This document shows, piece by piece, positions 43,638-52,470 of a stretch of 64,000 nucleotides of DNA. Numbering within the stretch: position 1 is the stretch's first letter; every line of letters begins with the position of its first letter. The position numbers and the translations under genes were made by a program. The notes beneath the pieces are model-generated. The model had not been told where the DNA came from and made no database searches. It saw nothing but the letters and a program-made list of their open reading frames with translations. The stretch is from Desulfuromonadaceae bacterium (lineage in GTDB: Bacteria > Desulfobacterota > Desulfuromonadia > Geobacterales > Pseudopelobacteraceae). Location of the stretch: NCBI GenBank assembly GCA_028681335.1, contig JAQUIT010000004.1, forward strand, positions 62,001 through 126,000. The letters are read 5' to 3'.

Positions 43638-44198
43638 TCACCTCGGAAGACTCTGGTTTTGGGGTAAAGACTGCTTCAATTCCCACGTAAACAACCATTC
43701 GCTATACTGTTTTTTTTCATCCAGCTGCTTAGAATCATAGATTGACTCAAAACTCTTCCTTAATGGTTCTTTGTCACTGCCACTTGCGACACCAGCAAAA
43801 CGGGTATTGTCACCAACAGGCCGGACAAGGTGCCACTGACTGTTAGTAGCCGGATCCATGGACGCGGACACCCTGAGACGAAACTTTTTAATGGACCCGT
43901 TCGTGCAACGTTCTTCTTTGCCATTGACAAGTTCGTCAAGAATAGTGCCGCTGGAAGAATCAACAGGCCACAGAAACTGATTTACCACGTTCAGCGCCTG
44001 ACCGGAATTTTTACAGAGTAAATATTGATATATCAGTTCAGCTACCTGATCTCCTCGAAAAATCATTTCATCTTCAAGTTCACGCTGTTTGATAATTTTC
44101 CACGACTGTCCAACCATACCGAGCATGATTCCCATAATCATAACAACCGTCAGGGCCAAAATGTATGTGAAACCATCTTGATTCCTGATTATTTTCAT
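43638..44198 (-). CDS. Pilin-like protein of the secretion cluster
   Basis: A 186-residue protein with a prepilin-type N-terminus (RNQDGFTYILALTVVMIMGIM), in which the usual Glu at position 5 of the mature chain is replaced, so it may be a minor component. The C-terminal part contains QYSEWLFTWEL, echoing the YNEW ends of the two other pilins. The start ATG overlaps the secretin stop (TGATG). Which Gsp letter it corresponds to cannot be told from sequence alone. Confidence 0.75.
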   Translation of the reverse strand: MKIIRNQDGFTYILALTVVMIMGIMLGMVGQSWKIIKQRELEDEMIFRGDQVAELIYQYLLCKNSGQALNVVNQFLWPVDSSSGTILDELVNGKEERCTNGSIKKFRLRVSASMDPATNSQWHLVRPVGDNTRFAGVASGSDKEPLRKSFESIYDSKQLDEKKQYSEWLFTWELKQSLPQNQSLPR

Positions 44199-46612
44199 CA
44201 GCGAATGTCCACCGCCGTACTGAAGGGGAGAATGTCCAGGGCAGTCCCAAGTGACGCTTCAAATGATGATTTTCCAAAAGCAAACGTTGCGAGGCCCTGT
44301 TTTTTTGCCCTGAACAACGCCGTTGCAAGCGTCCCGCCCCCCGATACACCATTGTTTCCTGCCGTGAGTCCTAAAGTGACCGTCACCGTACCGGCAACAG
44401 AATCAGCCATACTGCCAAAAGTAGTTGTTTTACCATCTTTCTTCATAAACGGTCCTTCGCTTATACCCACGAAATCAACAAGGGCCGGATCGAATTTAAG
44501 TACAAACGGTGCATTGACAAGATCATTCACTTCACTGATCTTTATATCCAAGCCAAATTGTTGTCCAATTGCTGCCGACAGAGGTGCCGCAAGTTGCAGA
44601 AGGCTGCGCCTGACTGGTGCAGGTGCAGGAGTAGAAACTGGAACAGGAACAGCTGCCGCAGGCGTTGCAGGAGTAGTGGGGACTGCAGTCGGTTGCGGAA
44701 CGCTGACAACTGTAGCAGGAGTGCCATTTTTCTTTTCCGCCTCTTTTGGTTGTACTTCTCCTTCAAAAACAGGCTCAAGGTCAAATGAAGCCATCGGCCT
44801 TTCCAGCGAAGGATGATCCTCTTTACCGGAAGCAAACGAAGCAAGACCGGGAAGCGGGACCGAAATTCCGCGAACCAGCCTTGGAGTAATTGCCAGCATC
44901 AGCTCGGTTTTGTCTTTGGATGAGTTGGAATTGGTAAAAAGCGCCCCGATCAACGGTATATCACTCAACAGATATATCTTTGCCTTATCATTATTGTCTG
45001 ATTTTTGTATAAGGCCACCGATAATACTTGTCTCGCCGTCCTTTAGACTGAGCACCGTCTCGACATTACGGGTGCCAATGGTCACCACACTGGTACTCTT
45101 GTCTGAACCGACAGTTTCTTTCTGCAATATTGAACTGACTTCCAGATTGAGCTTTATGGAAATCTCGTTATTAAGCTGAATGGTCGGCTCTGCATTGACC
45201 TTTACGCCAACATCAACATACTGGACGTTTACCTGCGATACGGTACCATTCAACGTTGTTGTCGTAATCGGCACCCTGGTACCAACATTGAATTTGGCCT
45301 TTTCCTTGTTTTTTACGCGAATCTTCGGATTGGAGAGTACTTCCCCCTTGGCCAGAGTTTTACCGAAGTTAAAGGTTGCATTCGGCACAGTGACATAGCC
45401 CCCGTAACCTTTCATGCTGAAAGCTTTGACAAGATTATTAATTGTTGCAGCCGTAGAGGTCACATCGGTACTCGTCGTTGTCACCCCTGCCAAAGTTGTT
45501 GACAATGCATTAGAGCCATTAAATGCTCCTAACTGAACATTGTAGTTACTCAATAAAAGCCCTAAATTTTCTGCATTCTTGTTGCTAATTTCTATCACTT
45601 CAACATCGAGCACAACCTCTGCATCAGGCATGTCATTGGCATCGAGAATCTTTTCGACCACTGCAACTACATCTTCCGTATCCCGAACGACAATTGAATT
45701 TGATTCCTCATTTACATAGATTTTGCGAACCTGAATCATCGTCCGGATCAGGTTAATAGCCTTTTTTGCCTCCATGTAATTAAGGTTAAAAGTGCGCAGG
45801 ACCATGTCATCATACTGCTTGCTCTTCTCAGGAGTGTTCAGGTAGACCAGCACGGTTGTCTCGTTAAGATTTTTTGTGCCGAGCTTGTTCATGTTAGTGA
45901 GCAAATCGAGAATCTGCTGGAAGGAGGCGTTTTCAAGAAAAATTGAGACCGGTGCATCCTTGACACCTTCATCGAACACAAAGTTTATCCCGGAGAGCTG
46001 GGTCAAGATAGTAAACACATCCTTCATCCGGGCGTCTTTAAATTTGAGTGTTATCGGCTTACTGGATTTTAGCCGCAGTTCATAGCCATCCAGCGTGCTC
46101 TTGCGCCGTTGGATAATCCGATCGATGGCCGCCTTATACTCACTATTTTCAAGGAACAGCTCTACCGCCTTAATGTACTGACGATGGGCGTCCTTAAGCT
46201 TGTTCGCTTTCTCAAAATCCTGTCCTTCCAGAAACGCCATCTCGGCATTTTTATACCGGGTTGATATTTCAATTCTTTGTGCAAAGCGCTCCTGGGTCGG
46301 GTCAATTCCCTGAGCTGCTTTAAATTCCGCCAGCGCAGCGGTGTGATCACCCTTTGCAACCAAAAGCATCCCGTGCTCAAAGTGTTGGTCTGCGGCTTTC
46401 TGGCGGCTGTTCAAAAAGCGGATTCTGGCTGTATTTATAGACGGGTCACTCTTGAAAGACTCAGCATAACTGTACATTGCCTCTTCGTATTTTCCCTCGG
46501 CATCAAGTTTTTCTGCAGTCTTGAAGGCACGTGTGGCTGTTGAGGCGCAAGCCGAAAGCAAACACAGTGTGAGTAATAAAGTAATATGTTGAGTCATGTT
46601 CAGGTAGCGCAT
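44198..46612 (-). CDS. Secretin with N-terminal repeats and C-terminal cohesin-like domain
   Basis: An 804-residue outer membrane channel protein. A lipoprotein signal (LLSACAS, Cys near residue 22) leads to TPR-like helices (about 25-170), then secretin N-domains (KPITLKFKDARMKDVFTIL, about 183-320) and the secretin core (about 330-600, with VEVIEISNKNAENLG and ETSIIGGLIQ...DIPLIGALF). After a Pro/Ala/Val/Thr-rich linker (about 650-690) the chain ends with a cohesin-like domain (about 695-804, GQQFGLDIKISEVNDL and FDPALVDFVGI). A secretin fused to cohesin is unusual and may hold a surface partner. GAGGAG lies before the ATG. Confidence 0.88.
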   Translation of the reverse strand: MRYLNMTQHITLLLTLCLLSACASTATRAFKTAEKLDAEGKYEEAMYSYAESFKSDPSINTARIRFLNSRQKAADQHFEHGMLLVAKGDHTAALAEFKAAQGIDPTQERFAQRIEISTRYKNAEMAFLEGQDFEKANKLKDAHRQYIKAVELFLENSEYKAAIDRIIQRRKSTLDGYELRLKSSKPITLKFKDARMKDVFTILTQLSGINFVFDEGVKDAPVSIFLENASFQQILDLLTNMNKLGTKNLNETTVLVYLNTPEKSKQYDDMVLRTFNLNYMEAKKAINLIRTMIQVRKIYVNEESNSIVVRDTEDVVAVVEKILDANDMPDAEVVLDVEVIEISNKNAENLGLLLSNYNVQLGAFNGSNALSTTLAGVTTTSTDVTSTAATINNLVKAFSMKGYGGYVTVPNATFNFGKTLAKGEVLSNPKIRVKNKEKAKFNVGTRVPITTTTLNGTVSQVNVQYVDVGVKVNAEPTIQLNNEISIKLNLEVSSILQKETVGSDKSTSVVTIGTRNVETVLSLKDGETSIIGGLIQKSDNNDKAKIYLLSDIPLIGALFTNSNSSKDKTELMLAITPRLVRGISVPLPGLASFASGKEDHPSLERPMASFDLEPVFEGEVQPKEAEKKNGTPATVVSVPQPTAVPTTPATPAAAVPVPVSTPAPAPVRRSLLQLAAPLSAAIGQQFGLDIKISEVNDLVNAPFVLKFDPALVDFVGISEGPFMKKDGKTTTFGSMADSVAGTVTVTLGLTAGNNGVSGGGTLATALFRAKKQGLATFAFGKSSFEASLGTALDILPFSTAVDIR

Positions 46613-46636
46613 TGAGTGCGTCTCCTCAAAGTATGA

Positions 46637-47227
46637 TTATCTAGACGATGCCAGAGGAAGGTTTTCAACTAACGGGATAACAATTGTTTCACCGCTGTCG
46701 GTAACCTTAACTGTTAACGCCTGGTCTGATATATCGGCCGCTTCATAACGACCGGCAAATTTATCACCTTTTTTGACAAGTATAATATCATTCTCTTTTG
46801 CCAGAAAAATAGTTTTAACAGACCCTTTTTTTAAAAAACCTAAAAAAGTAAAGTTTGCCAGCGGAGCGGCAGCAGGTTTTATAATAACCGGCACGGTTAA
46901 AGTCTGTTGCACTCTGGGAAGAGGTTTTAATGGCATAATCGGCTTCACAGCAACCGTCTCATCGTTAAACACGGGTTTAAAAATATTGCGTCGGTACCCC
47001 TTGAATCCGGTAGATTCTTTATCAAGTAAACCGATTTTCAACCTTGTTCCATCGTCCACATCACGGACAGGTTTACCCGTATCTGCCACTACTGGTTTTG
47101 CCTGTTGACCACTCTTGAATGTCAACACACTGACCGTTTTGGGACGAGGCATGGCACTGTAGCTCCAAAGCACGGCAACACCAAGGAGTATCATCAGGAC
47201 GAACAGAATCAAGCGTTGACGGCTCAT
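46637..47227 (-). CDS. Inner membrane GspC/PilP-like linker protein
   Basis: A 196-residue protein with one N-terminal membrane segment (about residues 6-23), a Lys/Pro/Val-rich linker (about 30-120) and a small beta-rich domain (about 125-190, FTFLGFLKKGSVKTIFLAKEND). This matches the HR-domain proteins GspC and PilP, which connect the inner membrane complex to the secretin N-domains. Its position directly before the secretin gene supports that. The start overlaps the previous gene by ATGA. Confidence 0.75.
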   Translation of the reverse strand: MSRQRLILFVLMILLGVAVLWSYSAMPRPKTVSVLTFKSGQQAKPVVADTGKPVRDVDDGTRLKIGLLDKESTGFKGYRRNIFKPVFNDETVAVKPIMPLKPLPRVQQTLTVPVIIKPAAAPLANFTFLGFLKKGSVKTIFLAKENDIILVKKGDKFAGRYEAADISDQALTVKVTDSGETIVIPLVENLPLASSR

Positions 47228-47769
47228 GCCACCTCCTTGAGATAAACGGTGACATGCAGATCCATGGTCACTTTCTCGACAAAGAGATTGCTATTAGAAA
47301 AAGAAACACTATCTACCACCAGCAATTCCGGATTGTTCTGCAAATCTGCAAGGAGACTTTTTACCGCAGCATATCTACCGCTGACAGAAAACGACAACTG
47401 GTAGGAAAGAAGATTCTCTTCCTTGACCGGCACAGGCTTGTAGCTGATTGCACCGACTTCAACAGAACTGCTTGCAGTGGCTTCAAGTAAATCACTCAAC
47501 ACCCGGGCAAATTGCCTTTTCTCAGCGATTCTGCTCTTCAGCTTTACAAGATCCTCCGCACCCTGCCGATAAAGGGCAGTAGGATCCGTCTGGCCGGCAC
47601 GAGCAACCTGCAGACGCAAACCGCTCCACTTCGTCTTCAGATCCGCAATAGCAGGGAGCTGATAGACAGAGACAAATATGGCCAAAACCACGTTAACAAC
47701 ACTAACAGTCAGAATAACACTCAGCAAACGCCATTTTTGACGGACTATTTCTAATAGATATCGTTTCAT
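47224..47769 (-). CDS. PilO-like inner membrane assembly protein
   Basis: A 181-residue protein with a single N-terminal helix (about 16-37), a coiled-coil stretch (about 40-90) and a ferredoxin-like domain (about 95-175) containing YQLSFSVSGRYAAVKSLLADLQN, the PilO/GspM pattern. With the PilN- and PilM-like proteins encoded upstream it should form the inner membrane platform of the machine. The start overlaps the pilN-like gene by ATGA. Confidence 0.78.
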   Translation of the reverse strand: MKRYLLEIVRQKWRLLSVILTVSVVNVVLAIFVSVYQLPAIADLKTKWSGLRLQVARAGQTDPTALYRQGAEDLVKLKSRIAEKRQFARVLSDLLEATASSSVEVGAISYKPVPVKEENLLSYQLSFSVSGRYAAVKSLLADLQNNPELLVVDSVSFSNSNLFVEKVTMDLHVTVYLKEVA

Positions 47770-48305
47770 AACGTTACTACCTTGCAGGATATTGTAAATT
47801 GCACGCCGTGCACTTTTTCACCTGAAGGCAGGTTTTGGTGGGACAGCAAGAGGACATCGGCAAACTTTTGGGAAGATTCCAGCATTTCCAGATACCGCTG
47901 CACTACTTTAAAAGATCTGGCGCGCCCTGCAAGTTTCCACTCATTAAGATCTTTCCCGCGAGAGAGCGATGACAACGACACACCCTCAGGCATATTATTC
48001 TCGAAAACATCTAAGATATTTAGCCAGTTCATACTCTTACGTTCAATCACTTCATTAAAAAAGCGGATACTTGCCCTCTGACGACCGACTTCGATCTCGG
48101 AAACACCGCTCGGCTTAGTGCCGAGTTTTTTTTGCAGCAATGTTATTTCGGAGCTCAAACGCCCCTTTTCACCCATATTTGATGACACCCGACCAACATT
48201 CCACCCAGCAATAATTAACAGTACCGCTAAAACGCAAAATCCAATGCTGTTGATGAGGCGGTGGTCAAGATAGGTGCGCGTTGCAAGATTTATCATAAAG
48301 CGCAT
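47766..48305 (-). CDS. PilN-like inner membrane assembly protein
   Basis: A 179-residue protein starting MRFMINLATRTYLDHR. It has a membrane helix at about 20-40, a short coiled coil and a ferredoxin-like domain (about 95-175, with GVSLSSLSRGKDLNEWKLAGRA). PilN N-termini that begin INL[AL] bind the groove of PilM; the INLATR here fits. I start at the ATG at 48305 with AAGGAGG nearby; the frame could also begin at TTG 48308. Confidence 0.78.
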   Translation of the reverse strand: MRFMINLATRTYLDHRLINSIGFCVLAVLLIIAGWNVGRVSSNMGEKGRLSSEITLLQKKLGTKPSGVSEIEVGRQRASIRFFNEVIERKSMNWLNILDVFENNMPEGVSLSSLSRGKDLNEWKLAGRARSFKVVQRYLEMLESSQKFADVLLLSHQNLPSGEKVHGVQFTISCKVVTL

Positions 48306-49252
48306 CAAAACCTCCTTAGAGCCGCACCAATGGCGGCAGTACAGGGGAATAGGCGGGCTTGATCACCAGGGGCTGAATTGCCGGGTTTTACGACACCTTT
48401 AGTTTCGAGCAGAATAGGTGTTGATCCGGTTGCTTCGGCAACCATCTCCTGAAAGCTCTGAGCAACATCCGGTGCCGCTACACAAAAAACCGTCTGTACA
48501 GGGCGCTCAGGAAATCGCTCCTTATAAACCAGCATGGAGCTGTTTATTTCCATGTAAACCCTGCTGTCGGTTGCCGGTGTGCCAGAAAGGTCCTTACTAC
48601 GTATAAATTCGGGAATCCCCTGTGAAAAGAATAAAATTGATAACGTACTTGCGTAAAACGATATCAGTATGCATTCATCGTGAAGCGAAAGCCGGCTCTC
48701 AAAAAGACGACATATATTGAAGGAGTTACAATCAATTCGTGCCGGAGAAAGCCCGGCCTTCACAATGAGATCTTCATACTGGGAAACAACCGTACGCGAT
48801 ATAATTGCAACTAGAAGTGCCAGATCGCCATTCTCCCTGACAGCCAACTGCTGGTAATCAAGATGGGTATCGGCAGTGTCCAGCGGTATGTTTTTTTTCA
48901 ATTTCCAGCGGATAATATCAAGAGCCTCTGAGCGGTTTTTAAAACGTCCCTCAAGGTCAAGGAGCATAATCCTGCACGCCGCATCCGGAAGAGATATCGC
49001 AACCCTTGTTGACCGGCAGAGCAACTGGTTATGTGCTGATTTTAAACCAGCAACAAAGGCATCCGGATCAAGAACATTCTGCTCTCGTAGTGAGCTCTGC
49101 AGAACATGCGGAGGAAAAGGTGCATGGGAAACCCGCTCAACACGCGGAGAAGCTGCGCTACCGCTTGTCATAGCGCACGTAACCCCATAGTGGCTTATTT
49201 CAACTCCAATTACATTACTGGCAAACAACATAGCCCATCCTGTGCCGGTCAC
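48305..49252 (-). CDS. PilM-like cytoplasmic actin-fold protein
   Basis: A 315-residue protein similar in outline to PilM and the cytoplasmic domain of GspL: it begins FASNVIGVEISHYGVTCA (phosphate-1-type strand) and later has VAISLPDAACRIMLLDLEGRF and IIRWKLKKNIPLD, the latter typical for PilM. It should bind the PilN tail and the ATPase. The GTG at 49252 overlaps the gspE stop (GTGA); the ATG at 49231 is an alternative. Sequence conservation is low, so the assignment rests partly on gene order. Confidence 0.75.
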   Translation of the reverse strand: MTGTGWAMLFASNVIGVEISHYGVTCAMTSGSAASPRVERVSHAPFPPHVLQSSLREQNVLDPDAFVAGLKSAHNQLLCRSTRVAISLPDAACRIMLLDLEGRFKNRSEALDIIRWKLKKNIPLDTADTHLDYQQLAVRENGDLALLVAIISRTVVSQYEDLIVKAGLSPARIDCNSFNICRLFESRLSLHDECILISFYASTLSILFFSQGIPEFIRSKDLSGTPATDSRVYMEINSSMLVYKERFPERPVQTVFCVAAPDVAQSFQEMVAEATGSTPILLETKGVVKPGNSAPGDQARLFPCTAAIGAALRRF

Positions 49253-50967
49253 TCAACAAACGTGACACGGTTTATCTCCTTGATAGTTGTTATACCGGCA
49301 GCCAGCTTCTCCTCGGCAGAATCTCGCAGAAACGTAACGCCGGCATCTCTGGCAGCCTTTTTCAGCTGAGTAGCAGGTACTTTTGCAATAATCAGATCAC
49401 GGATCTGGTCGTTCAGCTCCAGAAGTTCAACGATGGCAACACGACCACGATAACCGGTACCATGGCACTCGTCACACCCATGCGCCTCATACAGCGTCAT
49501 TCCACGAAAATGTTCCGGATCCACCCCACCTTCGACCAACTGTTCATCGCTGTAGCGTACCGGACGGCGACAGGCGGTACAAACCTTTCGTACCAGCCTT
49601 TGCGCCATGACACAGTTCAAGCACGATACAAAATTATAAGGATCTATGCCCATATGGATAAAACGCCCGATGACATCAAACACGTTGTTGGCATGTACCG
49701 TAGTGAAGACCAGATGCCCGGTCAGGGCCGACTGGACGGCTATCTGTGCCGTTTCTGAGTCACGTATTTCACCTACCATTATTTTGTCAGGGTCATGGCG
49801 CAGGATGGAGCGTAAACCTTTGGCAAACGTCAGGCCTTTTTTTTCATTAACCGGAATCTGCAGTACCCCGCGCAGCATGTATTCAACCGGATCCTCAATC
49901 GTAATGATTTTATCCTCTCCGGTATGAATCTCGGTCAGAGCAGCGTAGAGGGTCGTTGTTTTACCGGAACCGGTCGGCCCGGTCACCAGCACCATGCCGT
50001 AAGGTTCCCGTATCTTTTTACGCAGGCGCTTGATCTCACGTTCGCTGATGCCAAGGTTTTCAAGCGTCAACCCCTTAAGATCGCTGGCGATGCTCTCCTT
50101 GTCAAGAATACGGATAACAGCATCCTCACCCATAGAACTCGGCATGATAGAAACGCGGAAGTCGACAGATTTCTCTCCAAAACGGATTTTAAAACGTCCA
50201 TCCTGAGGAATGCGCCGTTCAGAAATATCCAGTTCGCTCATGACTTTCAATCGTGAGATTATCGGGGCTTGAAAATGCTGATCAATCGTATCATTTGCCT
50301 GGTACAACACTCCATCAATGCGATACTTTATATCAACCCCGTCAGGGCCTGTTTCAATATGAATATCGCTGGCCCTGCGGCTCAGCGCATCAAGAATGGT
50401 CGTATTAATCAGCTTGATGATCGGACTGGTATCATCCGACAAAGTTTCGACAGAGAGCACCTCTTCACCGCGGTCGGTTTCCTTGACCAACTGGAGCATG
50501 AAGTCTTCGGACACTTCGCGCAGAACCCGGCGTGTGCCTTCGCCAGCCTTGGTTACCAAAGCAATTGCTGAATCTGAAGCGATGCGAATCTTAACCTGAC
50601 GGTCAAGAAGGAGTTCAAGTTCATCCAGCTTGACAACGTCAGTCGGATCTGACACCGCAACAACAATGGCATGCGGCTGGATTTCCAGCGGCACAAAATG
50701 AAAGCGATAAATAGCATCCGGCGGCAACAGATTGAGCAGCTCGGAGTCCATCTTGAAATTGCGCAGATCAACATATTCGAGATTGAACTGCTCCGCCAAA
50801 GCTTGCGCAACGTTTTCCTCTGTGACAAACCCTTCGTGAACGGCAATTTCACCAAAACGTTGTCGAGTTGTGGCGAGCTTTTCAACGACAACGGGTAAAT
50901 GGTCCGGCTTCAGGAATCCAAGTTCCAGCAGAATCATGCCGATATTTTTTCTTTTGAATGTTTGCAT
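49249..50967 (-). CDS. gspE: Type II secretion/type IV pilus assembly ATPase (GspE/PilB/MshE-like)
   Basis: A hexameric ATPase that drives pseudopilus assembly. The 572-residue protein has an N-terminal MshEN-like region (about 5-140) with two repeats resembling the c-di-GMP motif (first NIGMILLELG, second RFGEIAVHEGFVTEENVAQALAEQ), a linker, and the ATPase core: Walker A GPTGSGKTTT, Asp box, Walker B LRHDPDKIMVGEIRD and His box TVHANN. A zinc knuckle, CTACRRP...CDECHG, is at about 460-505. I start at ATG 50967, two codons after a GTG. The N-terminal repeats suggest control by c-di-GMP, which is inferred. Confidence 0.93.
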   Translation of the reverse strand: MQTFKRKNIGMILLELGFLKPDHLPVVVEKLATTRQRFGEIAVHEGFVTEENVAQALAEQFNLEYVDLRNFKMDSELLNLLPPDAIYRFHFVPLEIQPHAIVVAVSDPTDVVKLDELELLLDRQVKIRIASDSAIALVTKAGEGTRRVLREVSEDFMLQLVKETDRGEEVLSVETLSDDTSPIIKLINTTILDALSRRASDIHIETGPDGVDIKYRIDGVLYQANDTIDQHFQAPIISRLKVMSELDISERRIPQDGRFKIRFGEKSVDFRVSIMPSSMGEDAVIRILDKESIASDLKGLTLENLGISEREIKRLRKKIREPYGMVLVTGPTGSGKTTTLYAALTEIHTGEDKIITIEDPVEYMLRGVLQIPVNEKKGLTFAKGLRSILRHDPDKIMVGEIRDSETAQIAVQSALTGHLVFTTVHANNVFDVIGRFIHMGIDPYNFVSCLNCVMAQRLVRKVCTACRRPVRYSDEQLVEGGVDPEHFRGMTLYEAHGCDECHGTGYRGRVAIVELLELNDQIRDLIIAKVPATQLKKAARDAGVTFLRDSAEEKLAAGITTIKEINRVTFVE

Positions 50968-50974
50968 CGCCACC

Positions 50975-52183
50975 CTATCCTACCGTGCCGGCAATTTTAA
51001 AAATAGGAAGATACATAGCAATAATAATGACACCAATGACAACACCCATAACCAGCATGATGGCAGGTTCAATGGCGGTCGTCAGAAGATGCATCCTCTC
51101 CTCAAGTTCATCTTCCAGATAGCTGGAAACATCAATCAACATTTCTTCAAGTGACCCGGTGGTTTCACCAACTCCCAGCATACGCAGCGCCAATGGCGGC
51201 ATGATATTTATACGCTCGAGCGCGACCGAAAGCTGCCCTCCCTCTTCAATAAAACGGACCGCTTCGAACAGACGTTTTTCCATAAAAACGTTGTTTAGAG
51301 TCCCGATGGACATGCGCAATGATTCAATGATCGGTATACCGCTGCCGAGAACAGTTGCAAGGGTTCTGGTAAAAGCAGCCACCGAGTATTTGGTAAAAAT
51401 ATCCCCTGCCAACGGAACGGTCAACTTGAAACGATCAAACGCGTATCTGCCCTCCTGGCTGTTTATCCATGTTCTAAAAACAGCCATCAAACCGAGACCA
51501 AGCGCAATTCCAACAACAAAGTACCGTTTAAGCAGAAGAGTAAAGGTTATTAGCATCTGGGTCAGAACAGGAAGCTGTGACCCGGAATCTGAGTACACCT
51601 GGCTAAATGTGGGAATAACATAGACAAGAAGCAGCGTAATCGCAAGGAGGGCAAAAATAATAAGGATTGCAGGGTAAAACATAGCCGACACAATTTTTTT
51701 ACGCAGCGTGCCCACTCTCTTGAGATACTCTATATAACGTCTGATGGTTTGTGGAAGGTCTCCGGTCCGCTCACCAGCTCGAATTGAAGCGACATAAAGG
51801 TGCGGAAATGCCCGACCATGCTTCTCCATGGCAACTGACAATGCGGCCCCTGCCTTAACATCCTCACGAACCTGGACCAGAACCTCGTAAAGTGCACCGG
51901 AATCGTGACGTTCCAAAATTGCATCAAGAACCTGCATAATCGGCATACCGGCTTTGATCAGCACAAGCATTTCCTGATTAAACGTCAGAAGAGCCCTGTT
52001 ATCTATCTTTCTCCGTTTAAGTCCCTTTTCAAACAAAAACTGAAATGGCTTCTTTTTCACTTCAAATACAAAAAAACCCTGATCTTCAAGGGCTTTACGC
52101 AACATTCCACTCTCAGCAGCCTCATAATCCCTGATGAGTATTTTACCGTCTGATGCACCAAGTTTGCAGGAGAAGAGTGCCAT
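50975..52183 (-). CDS. gspF: Inner membrane platform protein (GspF/PilC)
   Basis: A 402-residue protein with two related GspF domains (about 70-190 and 270-395), each with helical bundles and membrane segments near 165-190, 215-235 and 370-395. Motifs MPIMQVLDAILERHDSG and GERTGDLPQTIRRY in the first domain and GVGETTGSLEEMLIDVSSY in the second are typical. It connects the ATPase with the pseudopilus in the inner membrane. It is the first clear gene of the secretion cluster and starts 95 bp after a small membrane protein gene. Confidence 0.94.
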   Translation of the reverse strand: MALFSCKLGASDGKILIRDYEAAESGMLRKALEDQGFFVFEVKKKPFQFLFEKGLKRRKIDNRALLTFNQEMLVLIKAGMPIMQVLDAILERHDSGALYEVLVQVREDVKAGAALSVAMEKHGRAFPHLYVASIRAGERTGDLPQTIRRYIEYLKRVGTLRKKIVSAMFYPAILIIFALLAITLLLVYVIPTFSQVYSDSGSQLPVLTQMLITFTLLLKRYFVVGIALGLGLMAVFRTWINSQEGRYAFDRFKLTVPLAGDIFTKYSVAAFTRTLATVLGSGIPIIESLRMSIGTLNNVFMEKRLFEAVRFIEEGGQLSVALERINIMPPLALRMLGVGETTGSLEEMLIDVSSYLEDELEERMHLLTTAIEPAIMLVMGVVIGVIIIAMYLPIFKIAGTVG

Positions 52184-52277
52184 AACTCAATTTATACCAT
52201 AGGAGTGAGAATAGTAAATTTTAAACACGGAGAGACACATAGACTATTGACCACTCTGTCCATATGAGAAATAAATA

Positions 52278-52463
52278 TCAGGCATTCAACAGACCGATGA
52301 TCCAGATAAAAAAAGAAGCAGCCGCAGCCGATCCCCACCGGATTCCGACCGGTACTAGAAAAACATTCCTCAGTGGAAAGGCCTTCAGCATCAACATGAC
52401 ACTCGAAAATATCCACCCAATTAAACCGATAATGAGAATGACTGACCAGATATCGTGCATCAT
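52278..52463 (-). CDS. Small hydrophobic membrane protein
   Basis: A 61-residue protein with two predicted membrane helices (about 5-28 and 44-60), separated by a basic turn (FPLRNVFLVPVGIRWG). It starts MMHDIW, and GGGGAA lies a little far upstream. It stands 7 bp after the glycosyltransferase gene on the same strand, which suggests it is translated from the same message. No known family; it could be a membrane partner of the glycosyltransferase. Confidence 0.55.
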   Translation of the reverse strand: MMHDIWSVILIIGLIGWIFSSVMLMLKAFPLRNVFLVPVGIRWGSAAAASFFIWIIGLLNA

Positions 52464-52470
52464 AAAAATA

